Source of the DNA: Methylobacillus flagellatus_A
Lineage (GTDB): Bacteria > Pseudomonadota > Gammaproteobacteria > Burkholderiales > Methylophilaceae
Reading direction: 5' to 3' (one strand)
DNA length: 64,000 nucleotides
Assembly: GCF_031344055.1 (NCBI RefSeq)
Contig: NZ_JADBEN010000001.1
Shown here: positions 16,085 through 24,037 of the stretch, piece by piece
Layout: the number at the start of each line of letters is the position of its first letter
Numbering within the stretch: the first letter of the stretch is position 1
The notes under the pieces: generated by a model
Databases searched by the model: none
What the model was told of the DNA's origin: nothing
Seen by the model: the letters and a program-made list of their open reading frames with translations, nothing else
Program-made: the position numbers and the translations under genes

Positions 16085-16569
16085 CCATTAAAGCTTTCAA
16101 TGTCCTCATCCTTTGCACAGGCAACTCCGCCAGAAGCATCATGGCAGAGGCCTTGTTCAACAAATTAGGTCAGGGCAGGTTCAAGGCCTATAGTGCCGGC
16201 AGTAACCCCACGGGCAAAGTGAATCCCTTCGCCATCGAGCAAATTGCTGACCTTGGGTATTCCACCGAAGAATTGCGTAGCAAGAGCTGGGATGAGTTTG
16301 CCAAACCAGAGGCCCCAAGGATGGATATTGTCATTACTGTTTGTGATAACGCAGCCGGAGAAGCCTGCCCCATCTGGCCTGGTACTCCGGTTTCAGGACA
16401 TTGGGGTTTTGAGGATCCCGCCGCTATTGAAGGTAGCGATGAAGATAAGCGGATTGCTTTTTCACGCATCCGCAGGCAGATACAGCATTGCGTGGAACGC
16501 TTCATCAGCCTGCCAGTAGAGGCCATGAGTGCCTCCGATATCAAACACTTGCTGGATAGCATCAAATGA
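16081..16569 (+). CDS. arsC: Arsenate reductase, LMW-phosphatase type
   Basis: A 162-residue cytosolic arsenate reductase of the low-molecular-weight tyrosine phosphatase fold, which converts As(V) to As(III) for export. The P-loop C12-TGNSA-R18 holds the nucleophile. C88 and C96 (VCDNAAGEAC) are the likely relay cysteines, as in thioredoxin-coupled ArsC. It is coupled by four-base overlaps to arsR before it and acr3 after it. Confidence 0.93.
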   Translation: MTIKAFNVLILCTGNSARSIMAEALFNKLGQGRFKAYSAGSNPTGKVNPFAIEQIADLGYSTEELRSKSWDEFAKPEAPRMDIVITVCDNAAGEACPIWPGTPVSGHWGFEDPAAIEGSDEDKRIAFSRIRRQIQHCVERFISLPVEAMSASDIKHLLDSIK

Positions 16570-17597
16570 GTATGTTTGAACGCTATCTCACCCTCTGGGT
16601 AGCCTTGTGCATACTGATAGGGGTTTCCTTAGGGCAGCTTTGGCCTGACGTATTCCAGGCGATTGCCCGGCTTGAATTTGCCCAAGTGAACTTACCGGTT
16701 GGGTTTTTGATCTGGGTCATGATCATCCCTATGCTGGCCAAGGTGGATTTTTCAGCTCTGGGGCAAGTACGCCGGCACGTCAAAGGTATCGGTATCACGA
16801 TATTTGTGAATTGGCTGATCAAGCCATTCTCAATGACATTGCTTGCCTGGTTATTCATTCGACATCTGTTTGGCGACATGCTGCCTGCTGATCAGGTAGA
16901 CAGCTACATCGCCGGATTAGTACTGCTCGCTGCCGCTCCTTGCACGGCGATGGTGTTTGTCTGGAGCCGGCTCACGCAAGGCGACCCCTTGTTTACCTTA
17001 TCCCAAGTAGCGCTGAACGATATCATCATGATCTTTGGCTTTGCTCCCTTGGTCGGGTTGCTGCTGGGCATTTCTGCGATCAGCGTGCCGTGGGCTACGC
17101 TCACGACATCTGTTGTGCTTTATATTGTGATTCCGGTGTGGGTGGCTCAATTGCTGCGCAAGGTAGTGCTGGCCAAAGGACAAGCTAGTTTTGAGCGGGT
17201 CATGAAAGCTACGGGTAGCTGGTCGATTGCTGCATTATTGCTGACATTGATTTTGCTGTTCGGCTTTCAGGGGCGCTCCATCATTGAGCAGCCACTTGTC
17301 ATTGCACTCCTGGCAGTCCCTATCTTGATCCAGGTATTCTTCAATGCTGGACTGGCCTATTGGCTGAACTACAAAGCGCGTGAACAACATAGCGTGGCTT
17401 GTCCCTCAGCCTTGATCGGTGCGAGTAACTTTTTTGAATTGGCAGTTGCCACCGCTATCAGTTTGTTTGGCTTTCATTCGGGGGCGGCCTTAGCCACGGT
17501 CGTTGGCGTTCTGATTGAAGTTCCGGCCATGCTCGCAGTAGTTTGTATCGTCAATCGCAGCAAGGACTGGTATCAGCGAAACCAAGCAAGGACTTAA
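16566..17597 (+). CDS. acr3: Acr3-type arsenite efflux permease
   Basis: A 343-residue inner-membrane carrier of the BART superfamily with about ten helices, exporting arsenite by the proton-motive force. Family motifs include LAAAPCTAMVFVWS with the essential cysteine in the PCTAM loop, LNDIIMIFGFAPLVGLLLG, and GASNFFELAVATAISLFG. It is the last gene of arsR-arsC-acr3, overlapping arsC. Its 3' end is duplicated in the orphan tail at 13789-13876. Confidence 0.94.
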   Translation: MSMFERYLTLWVALCILIGVSLGQLWPDVFQAIARLEFAQVNLPVGFLIWVMIIPMLAKVDFSALGQVRRHVKGIGITIFVNWLIKPFSMTLLAWLFIRHLFGDMLPADQVDSYIAGLVLLAAAPCTAMVFVWSRLTQGDPLFTLSQVALNDIIMIFGFAPLVGLLLGISAISVPWATLTTSVVLYIVIPVWVAQLLRKVVLAKGQASFERVMKATGSWSIAALLLTLILLFGFQGRSIIEQPLVIALLAVPILIQVFFNAGLAYWLNYKAREQHSVACPSALIGASNFFELAVATAISLFGFHSGAALATVVGVLIEVPAMLAVVCIVNRSKDWYQRNQART

Positions 17598-18128
17598 GGG
17601 GAAAATGCTGATCATTGCATAAAAAAACAATGCAAGCCTGGAGCTCGATTGCCAGAATTCTTCTCAAATTATGTTGCAAATATAAAGTAGTGGATTTGCA
17701 AGATGCTTTGTAAGCGAGTGATTTTGCCTCTCTCTGGGCAATATCCACGAAAAAGTCACCGTCAGCGGCTGCATCATCGGCATCCCAGCCAAATCTGGCG
17801 CCTGCAGGCCTCGCCATACCTCATCGTCAATCCACAGATGCCAATCCAAGCCGTACGGCAACAACAATAACTCTGCCGATTCATCTTTACTTGGCATTTT
17901 GTCGCTCACTTGGTTACGTACCTTTCCTCGTGGCCTTAGGGGCTCGGCTTTTTCATTTGCATAGTCTTTCAAATTGAGGGTTTGTGGATGAAGGGCGCGG
18001 CTGATCCAGATGCCCGCCAGGATGGAATGCAAAAGAAGTTTTGCATCTTCATGCTAAAAATGTACTATACAGTTTAGTTTTAAACTAAACGGTTTGGTTT
18101 TGTCGGGAAAGTCTATGGAGATTGTAAT
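17598..18128. other. Junction of the accessory region with the backbone, no firm gene
   Basis: A 122-codon open frame on the minus strand (17664-18032) contains a fairly protein-like stretch (LLLPYGLDWHLWIDDEVW). It has no recognised domain or clear ribosome site and may be a decayed gene. An inverted repeat TTGCAT/ATGCAA just after acr3 could be a weak terminator. The last 60 bases hold the palindrome described at 18072. Confidence 0.4.
18072..18090. promoter_or_regulatory. Perfect 19-bp palindrome, candidate TetR operator
   Basis: GTTTAGTTT and AAACTAAAC flank a single T, 39 bases before the gene at 18129. A further half-site-like GTTTGGTTT follows at once. TetR-family dimers bind symmetric sites of this length, and a TetR gene lies at 19543 in the same gene group. 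Assignment to that regulator is inferred. Confidence 0.6.
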
Positions 18129-18659
18129 ATGCACATGGTTTTTAAATTATTGATGGTAGTCCTAGGCTTGGGGTTGTGGGGAACTGTCCTCGCGGTTGAA
18201 CAGCCGCCCAAAGTCGTAGTGTTGGCATTCGAGCTCAATGATCTGACCAATCTGCCTAATGCGCCGGAAGAGCTGCAGCGCATCGATTTATTGTCGACCA
18301 AGTTCAAAGAGGCGCTTAAAAACAAGGGAGTGAATGTCATCCAGGAAGGTGCCAAGGTGAAATCGGAGGTGGAGCAGCATTCGCCTACCTATCTTTATGA
18401 CAACGTAGAAACGGCGATTGAGCTCAACAAGGAAACCGGGGCGGATTACCTGGTGATTGGCGTGGCCTTGAAACCCACCTATTTATTTGTCTATCCACGA
18501 TTGATCTTGGTGGACGTCAAAAAGCGTGCTGTCGTCATGTCCAAGTCTGCCCAGCTGGAGAGTTCCTGGAGCGATAAAAACACGACGATGCGCACCGCGG
18601 AAAAACTTGCCCAATTGATCAAGGATAAGCTCGAACAGTTGAGCGAAGCCGCCAAATAA
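18129..18659 (+). CDS. Exported DUF2380/DUF3280-like protein
   Basis: A 176-residue protein with an N-terminal signal peptide (about 1-22, LGLWGTVLA). The body predicts an alpha/beta fold starting VVVLAFELNDL, with YLVIGVALKP and LILVDVKKRAVV as core strands. It resembles the DUF2380/DUF3280 group, exported proteins known from methylotrophs and relatives with no settled function. GGAG precedes the ATG. It has a palindromic operator upstream, and the TetR-type genes at 18753 and 19543 follow on the same strand. Confidence 0.6.
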   Translation: MHMVFKLLMVVLGLGLWGTVLAVEQPPKVVVLAFELNDLTNLPNAPEELQRIDLLSTKFKEALKNKGVNVIQEGAKVKSEVEQHSPTYLYDNVETAIELNKETGADYLVIGVALKPTYLFVYPRLILVDVKKRAVVMSKSAQLESSWSDKNTTMRTAEKLAQLIKDKLEQLSEAAK

Positions 18660-18752
18660 CTGAAGTTACCGCGCTGTTCACCAGACTGCATTCATAGCTC
18701 GATGAACGCATATGTGTCAGAATGAACGGTATAGTACATATAAGGCAAGGCA

Positions 18753-19541
18753 ATGGATTTACTCAATAGCGCATGGTTGATCCACATGATAGAACGCAGC
18801 GGCAAAAAACCGGCCGAGAAGCTGCTGTGCGTATATTCCCTTCTCGATACTTGGCTGAGTGCGCCCGGCATCCGGGAAAGGGCGCTTGAGGAATATGCAT
18901 CGCAACATTCTTTGGCTGCGGCCTGTCCCGTATTAAGCGCGCACTTGCTTCGACTCGCTACGGTAGCAAAGCTGCAGAATCCTGCAGCCGTCGTCGCACA
19001 GTTGATGATTTTGTTGCAAGGGGCGGTCGCTGAGGAATTGCGCAGCCCCGGGACGGACGCGTTGCTAACCGCCCAACAGGCGGCAAAGGCCGTATTGGCG
19101 GATGCGCGGCCGCCGCTCGCGACGAGGATTGAGAAATCCTTGCTCGCAGGCGGGTATGCCGCGGCAGTGACTGCCATCGCTATTCTCGGCCTGCATGTCT
19201 GGCCTTCAGGACAACATCAACAGGCGCAATTTGCCCAGCAGGGCACCGAATATCAAGAAGCTGCGGTTGTGGACGCCATCGACCCGGACCTGCTGCTCAA
19301 GGCGCTTGCCTTCAAACGCAATATTCAGTCGGGAATCTGCCCGGCCCCCAGCTATGCGAGCGTTCCCCAGGATCAGTTGCAGACTTACATGCACGTCGTG
19401 CAGTCTGGGTTATCCAGTAACCCGGCATTGGATAGCCGGAAGCTGGAAGCATTGTTGGCATGGTACGAACAACATCGGGCTTGGGAGTGCTACTCCAAGT
19501 TGCAAAACAAGCAAAAGATAATATTGGGAATGGGCGTTTGA
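18753..19541 (+). CDS. TetR-like ligand-domain protein without HTH, membrane-anchored
   Basis: A 262-residue protein. Residues of about 20-115 (LLDTWLSAPGIRERALEEYAS...VVAQLMILLQGAVAEE) look like the helical C-terminal ligand domain of TetR/AcrR regulators, but there is no N-terminal helix-turn-helix. A membrane helix follows (about 130-150, LAGGYAAAVTAIAILGLHVW), then about 110 residues of unknown fold with cysteines and a tyrosine-rich end. Its stop is one base before the start of a complete TetR gene, so the two are translated together. The arrangement suggests a membrane-tethered sensor or anti-regulator partner; this is inference. Confidence 0.55.
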   Translation: MDLLNSAWLIHMIERSGKKPAEKLLCVYSLLDTWLSAPGIRERALEEYASQHSLAAACPVLSAHLLRLATVAKLQNPAAVVAQLMILLQGAVAEELRSPGTDALLTAQQAAKAVLADARPPLATRIEKSLLAGGYAAAVTAIAILGLHVWPSGQHQQAQFAQQGTEYQEAAVVDAIDPDLLLKALAFKRNIQSGICPAPSYASVPQDQLQTYMHVVQSGLSSNPALDSRKLEALLAWYEQHRAWECYSKLQNKQKIILGMGV

Positions 19542-19542
19542 T

Positions 19543-20097
19543 ATGGCAAGGCGGATGCGTGAGTACATCTTGGAGGTAGCTGGCGATTTGTTTTCCAGGC
19601 AAGGAATCAATTCGACGAGCGTGGACAACATCGCCGCCCAGGCGCAGGTCGCCAAGGTGACCTTGTACAAATACTTCAAGTCGAAAGAGCTTCTCATCAT
19701 CGAGCACCTCCGCACCCAGGAAGAGAAGCTCTGGCAAAGGCTGGCCGAGGCGTCACGGCAGGAAAGCGCGTTGGCTGAACTGGAGGCATTGGTCGTCGGC
19801 CTGCTGGATATCATCGGGGAAAAGGATTTCAAAGGGTTTGCCTCGATCAAGGCCGGCGTCGAGTTTCCCCAGCCTGATCATCCGGTCAATCAGAGATCCC
19901 GGGAGTTTTCCAGGCAATTGAGAAGTCAGTTTGCGGAGTTGGCGGAGAAGGCCGGCATCAAGCAGGCCGAGGCCTTGGCATTGCAATTGGCGCTAGTGGT
20001 GGAAGGGGCGGCCATTACGGAAAGAAGCCAGCAAGGCAGCGATTTCGTTGGCCATGCCAAGTCCTTGGTTAAGACGCTGATTAATAGTGCAAGCTAA
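19543..20097 (+). CDS. TetR/AcrR-family transcriptional regulator
   Basis: A 184-residue TetR regulator. The HTH is in residues of about 5-50 (ILEVAGDLFSRQGINSTSVDNIAAQAQVAKVTLYKYFKSKELL). The C-terminal helices (ALALQLALVVEGAAI) form the ligand pocket and dimer interface. It follows the HTH-less TetR-like gene after one base and may bind the palindrome at 18072. Its 3' end overlaps the convergent ogt gene by 17 bases. Confidence 0.9.
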   Translation: MARRMREYILEVAGDLFSRQGINSTSVDNIAAQAQVAKVTLYKYFKSKELLIIEHLRTQEEKLWQRLAEASRQESALAELEALVVGLLDIIGEKDFKGFASIKAGVEFPQPDHPVNQRSREFSRQLRSQFAELAEKAGIKQAEALALQLALVVEGAAITERSQQGSDFVGHAKSLVKTLINSAS

Positions 20098-20626
20098 ATT
20101 GCCCTGCTGTTGTTTTAGGCAGTTCATGATTCAGCAGCCATTTTTTACGTTCCAATCCTCCCCCATATCCGGTCAGGGATTTGTCGGACCCGATCACTCT
20201 ATGGCATGGCACGATAATGCCGACTGGGTTGGCGCCATTCGCCAGCCCAACGGCACGCACGGCCGAGGGCTTGCCTATTTTCTCCGCCAGGGCGGCGTAG
20301 CTGATGGGCGTTCCCGGGATGATATCCCTTAATGCTTTCCACACTGTTCTCTGGAAGTCGGTGCCTCCGGTTGCAATCGCGATAGTGTCTATGATCTGAA
20401 GGTCGCCTTCAAAATACGCCTGCATTGCCAAGGCCGCTGGAGATGTTCCTGAATGCGTATTCAACATGACGGTATCGCCACGGTATTGCCTTTGCATCAA
20501 GAGGTGCAGGCGGTCTTCATGATCGTGCCAATCCAGGGCGCGAACGCGTTGATGTTCGTCCGTGACGAGCAGCATTTGTCCAATCGGCGTATTCATTCTT
20601 TCCATCAATAACGATAGGTGCGGCAT
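20081..20626 (-). CDS. ogt: Methylated-DNA--protein-cysteine methyltransferase
   Basis: A 181-residue suicide repair protein that moves the methyl group from O6-methylguanine or O4-methylthymine to its own cysteine. The active site is IIVPCHRVIG with C141. The helix-turn-helix segment GTPISYAALAEKIGKPSAVRAVG and the arginine finger region are present, and the N-terminal ribonuclease-like domain is of normal size. A start at M8 or M11 is possible. It lies beside ada, making a small alkylation-repair cluster. Confidence 0.92.
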   Translation of the reverse strand: MPHLSLLMERMNTPIGQMLLVTDEHQRVRALDWHDHEDRLHLLMQRQYRGDTVMLNTHSGTSPAALAMQAYFEGDLQIIDTIAIATGGTDFQRTVWKALRDIIPGTPISYAALAEKIGKPSAVRAVGLANGANPVGIIVPCHRVIGSDKSLTGYGGGLERKKWLLNHELPKTTAGQFSLHY

Positions 20627-20720
20627 TCACTGTCTCCTATCACGCAGTGCAAGAAATATCCCTGGATGGCGATTGAAAGATAGTTGGTTCCTAAATTCAA
20701 AGCCGCGAGCGGCACGGTAT

Positions 20721-21791
20721 TCATGATTCCTGCTCGCGCGCGAGCAACTCGCGTTTGCGCTCGACGCCCCAGCGATAGCCGGAGATATCGCCATCCCGCC
20801 GCACCACGCGGTGGCAGGGAATCGCGACCGCGATCTTGTTGGCGCCGCAGGCCTGCGCCACGGCGCGGACCGCGCGCGGGCAGCCCATGCGTTCCGCAAC
20901 CTCGGCATAGCTGACGGTAGCGCCGGGCGGGATTTCCCGCAGGATTCGCCATACCCTTTCCTGGAATACAGTGCCGCGGATATCCAGCGGCAGGTTCAAG
21001 CCGAGCGACGGCGCTTCGACGAAGCCGACGACCTGGGCGACCAGCCGTTCGAAATCCTGGTCGCCGCCGATCAGGCGCGCTTTGGGGAACTGGTCCTGCA
21101 GGTCCCGCACGATCTGTTCAGGATCGTCGCCCAACAGGATGGCGCATATTCCCTTTCGGCTTTGTGCGACCAGGATCGCGCCCAGCGAACATTGCCCGAC
21201 GGCAAAACGGATGACGGCGCCTGGGCCGCCGGCCCGGTAATCGCTCGCGCGCATGCCGAGCAATTGGTCGGCAGTCTCATAATAGCGGCTGTTGGAATTG
21301 AAGCCGGCGCCGTAAATGGCATCCGTGACGGAAATATCCGGCGTATTCAGCTCTTCCCGCAGCTTGCGGCCGCGGTAGGCGGTTGCGTAGGCCTTGGGCG
21401 TCAATCCCGTTTCTGCCTTGAAGATGCGGTGAAAATGATAGGCGCTCAGGCCGATGCGTTCGGCCAATGCTTCCAGGTTGGGCGGCGTTTCCGATGCCTC
21501 GATGAGTTTGCATGCCTTGGCGACCAGGCCGGCCCTTTCAGCGGCGACCGTATTTTTGTCTTGCGTCCGCTGGCTGGGCCGGTAACCGGCGGCTTCGGCC
21601 AATGCCGGGGTGGCGAAAAATTCCACATTTTCACGCTTGGGCAGCCGGGACGGGGAGCTGGGCTTGCAATAGATTCTGGTAGTCTTCACGCCATAGACGA
21701 AACAACCGTCCGCTGCCGCATCCCGGTTGGCGACTGCTTGCCAGCGTGCCTCGTCGGAAAGATAAGCCGGTTTGCTCATGCCGGGTTCCAT
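20721..21791 (-). CDS. ada: Ada-type alkylation repair protein with a broken zinc site
   Basis: A 356-residue fusion of an Ada N-terminal domain, an AraC-type HTH (about 95-185) and a C-terminal O6-alkylguanine methyltransferase (PCHRV, C326). In Ada the N-terminal domain holds zinc with four cysteines, one of which accepts a methyl group from DNA phosphotriesters and switches on transcription. Here the acceptor position C42 (YCKPS) is kept, but the other three ligands are S46, S73 and T76 (YRPSQRT instead of the family's RPCKRC). Zinc binding and methyl-triggered activation are probably lost, while repair of O6-methylguanine should remain. GAGGA precedes the ATG. Confidence 0.9.
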   Translation of the reverse strand: MEPGMSKPAYLSDEARWQAVANRDAAADGCFVYGVKTTRIYCKPSSPSRLPKRENVEFFATPALAEAAGYRPSQRTQDKNTVAAERAGLVAKACKLIEASETPPNLEALAERIGLSAYHFHRIFKAETGLTPKAYATAYRGRKLREELNTPDISVTDAIYGAGFNSNSRYYETADQLLGMRASDYRAGGPGAVIRFAVGQCSLGAILVAQSRKGICAILLGDDPEQIVRDLQDQFPKARLIGGDQDFERLVAQVVGFVEAPSLGLNLPLDIRGTVFQERVWRILREIPPGATVSYAEVAERMGCPRAVRAVAQACGANKIAVAIPCHRVVRRDGDISGYRWGVERKRELLAREQES

Positions 21792-21901
21792 TGCGATATC
21801 CTCATCCTGTCCATGTATTCAGGATATCGTCGAGTTCAATCGCAAGCACTCCGCTTCTTGCGGTGTAATTCGCGAGCGCACAGCTTCTACGACCCACCGC
21901 A

Positions 21902-22498
21902 TTATTCCCCGGGAAATTGCTCTGTCTCGTAACCTTGCATGACGCCTTGTCTGTCCTGCGCGCTTCTGTTCTGGCTTAGCTTGAATTTGCCCGCAATGGA
22001 CTGGACCGGAATTTCCACGCCCACAATCGCTTTCAATTGGGATGCAATGAAATCTGCCGGCGCATCTGCAACCTGCCAAGGCTGGGTTCGTTCTGCTTCG
22101 TTGTGCTGCGTCAAGTGGCTGGCCTGTGCCAATAGCCAATCAGGGTCGTCAATCACGAGGGGAGTTCCCCGCACCTGGACCATGGTGTAATTCCAGGTCG
22201 GGACGACTTTGCCGTGTTCTGCTTTGGACGGATACCACGAGGGCGTGACATAAAATTGCGGCCCCTGGAAAACCACCAATGCTTCTCCGCCTGCACGGAG
22301 TTCGTCCAGTTGTTTGTTTCCCCTGGCAAGGTGGGCGCGCAAGACGCCATTTTCCCCATCCAGGTGGAGAGCGAAGGGAAGCAAGTTTGCCATCAAGCCT
22401 TGCGGGCCGGACGTAATGAGCGTGGCGAGCGGATGCTCAGTGATCAGCTGGTATAAAACATCCAAGCGTTCTTCTCTGAATATACTAGGGTTATGCAT
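21902..22498 (-). CDS. PaiB-family FMN-binding protein
   Basis: A 198-residue protein of the PaiB/negative transcriptional regulator family, which has a split-barrel flavin-binding fold. Readable motifs are HPLATLITSGPQGLMANLLPF, GGEALVVFQGPQFYVTPSWYP, VPTWNYTMVQVRG and IVGVEIPVQSIAGKFKLSQNR, all typical. The Bacillus member is linked to sporulation and protease control, but in proteobacteria the role is mostly unknown. Length is normal. Confidence 0.88.
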   Translation of the reverse strand: MHNPSIFREERLDVLYQLITEHPLATLITSGPQGLMANLLPFALHLDGENGVLRAHLARGNKQLDELRAGGEALVVFQGPQFYVTPSWYPSKAEHGKVVPTWNYTMVQVRGTPLVIDDPDWLLAQASHLTQHNEAERTQPWQVADAPADFIASQLKAIVGVEIPVQSIAGKFKLSQNRSAQDRQGVMQGYETEQFPGE

Positions 22499-22655
22499 AT
22501 CGACCTTCCCGTTGTGCGCCGCGAGATGTTGAATGGCGGCAATTATTCATGCCAATGTTGTGCTCTGCTTGTCCGAAGGCATGTAGAACACCGTCAATCT
22601 TGATCATGCCAGATTGCGTCATGATTCGTGCGCATTGATGGCAGAAGGAACACAT
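22491..22655 (-). CDS. Possible 54-residue cysteine-rich protein before paiB
   Basis: A short frame begins MCSFCHQC and ends overlapping the first codons of the PaiB-like gene by eight bases. The CxxCHxC cluster could bind a metal, and the overlap suggests coupling. A weak GGCGG precedes the ATG. The rest has no recognisable features, so it may be chance. Confidence 0.3.
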   Translation of the reverse strand: MCSFCHQCARIMTQSGMIKIDGVLHAFGQAEHNIGMNNCRHSTSRGAQREGRYA

Positions 22656-22715
22656 GCCGCCAGTTCGCATGTATTCTACTCAGCCTCAAGCATATCAATA
22701 AAAATTTAGGTGTTG

Positions 22716-23942
22716 ATGGAAATGAGCGCTAAGCGGACTTTCTGGACATTGGTGGTCTCTGCCGCAGCTATTCTGGCTGTCACCATGGGCATCCGGCAAT
22801 CCATGGGCCTATTCGTTTCACCCTTGAACGCATCTACCGGCCTGGGCATTGTGACGGTCAGCATGGCCATGGCGATTGCACAATTGGCCTGGGGCGTGGC
22901 CCAGCCGCTCTTCGGCATGCTGGCCGACAGGGTGAGCTCGTTCAAGGTCATCGTGCTGGGGACTGTGATGATGGCCATCGGGCTGGCGATCACCCCGTTC
23001 ATGCAGTCAGGGTTGGGCTTGGTTTTCGCGGTGGGCATCATGACGGCAGTGGGGGCAGGCGCAGGGAGTTTTTCCATCCTGATGGGAGCCGCGGCGCAAC
23101 GGTTGCCCGGCGAGCAGCGGTCATTTGCCGCAGGCGTGATCAATGCCGGGGGGTCTTTGGGCCAGTTTATTTTCGCCCCGTTCGCCCAGGCGCTCATCCA
23201 TGCATTCAACTGGGTCACGGCAATCATGGTGCTGGCCGCGACTTCGCTGAGCGTTATTTTGCTGGCGATCCCGCTGAGGGAAAGGAAAGCCGCGGTTCAT
23301 TCGCAGGCGGCTGATTCATTGGGCCGCATGACGCTGGCGGACCAGGTGCGCATCGCATTCAAGGATCGCAGCTATCTTTGCCTGCATGCAGGGTTTTTCA
23401 CCTGCGGCTTCCATATCGCTTTCCTGGTGACCCACCTGCCCGGAGAGATTGATCTCTGCGGGCTGCCTGCCTCCATCAGCGCGACATCCATCGCGATCAT
23501 CGGGTTGGCCAACGTGCTCGGCAGCCTTTATGCAGGCTGGCTGGGCCAGACCCGCAGGATGAAAATGCTGTTGTTCTGGATGTACGCCTCGCGGGCGGTG
23601 GCTATTGGGGTTTACCTGCTCGCGCCGAAGACGGAGTCGACCTTTTATCTATTCGCAGCGGTATTGGGCTTCACTTGGCTGTCTACGGTGCCGCCGACAG
23701 CCGGGCTGATCGGCAAGCTGTTCGGTCCGCGGTATTTAGCCACGCTGTTCGGCCTGGCCTTGCTCAGCCACCAGGTCGGCGGATTTTTCGGGGCATGGCT
23801 GGGCGGGGTCGCCCTGTACATGAATGGAGATTATTCATGGATGTGGTATGCCGACATCGTGCTGGCGATTGCGGCTGCGCTGGTGAATCTGCCGATCCGG
23901 GAAGAAAAGCCAAGGCCAATACGCAATGTCATGCGTGCCTGA
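22716..23942 (+). CDS. Major facilitator superfamily transporter
   Basis: A 408-residue carrier with about twelve helices. It has a typical MFS loop after helix 2 (FGMLADRVSSFK) and AVTMGIRQSMGLFVSPL in helix 1. It resembles the MFS group containing oxalate/formate- and monocarboxylate-type carriers and CynX-like proteins, but the substrate cannot be set. Several starts are possible between 22710 and 22722; AGG six bases before the ATG at 22716 favours it. Both neighbours lie on the opposite strand. Confidence 0.85.
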   Translation: MEMSAKRTFWTLVVSAAAILAVTMGIRQSMGLFVSPLNASTGLGIVTVSMAMAIAQLAWGVAQPLFGMLADRVSSFKVIVLGTVMMAIGLAITPFMQSGLGLVFAVGIMTAVGAGAGSFSILMGAAAQRLPGEQRSFAAGVINAGGSLGQFIFAPFAQALIHAFNWVTAIMVLAATSLSVILLAIPLRERKAAVHSQAADSLGRMTLADQVRIAFKDRSYLCLHAGFFTCGFHIAFLVTHLPGEIDLCGLPASISATSIAIIGLANVLGSLYAGWLGQTRRMKMLLFWMYASRAVAIGVYLLAPKTESTFYLFAAVLGFTWLSTVPPTAGLIGKLFGPRYLATLFGLALLSHQVGGFFGAWLGGVALYMNGDYSWMWYADIVLAIAAALVNLPIREEKPRPIRNVMRA

Positions 23943-24037
23943 CATGCCGCCTGGTCCAGGCTTTTGTGGAAGAGGTGGTTGAGCTGATCGCGCTCACCCC
24001 GATGAGCCGTGTAGGCTGATCGGGATGGCGAGGATGG

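Noticed and set aside
20811..21932. Open frame opposite ada
   Set aside because: Antisense shadow of the recognisable Ada protein.
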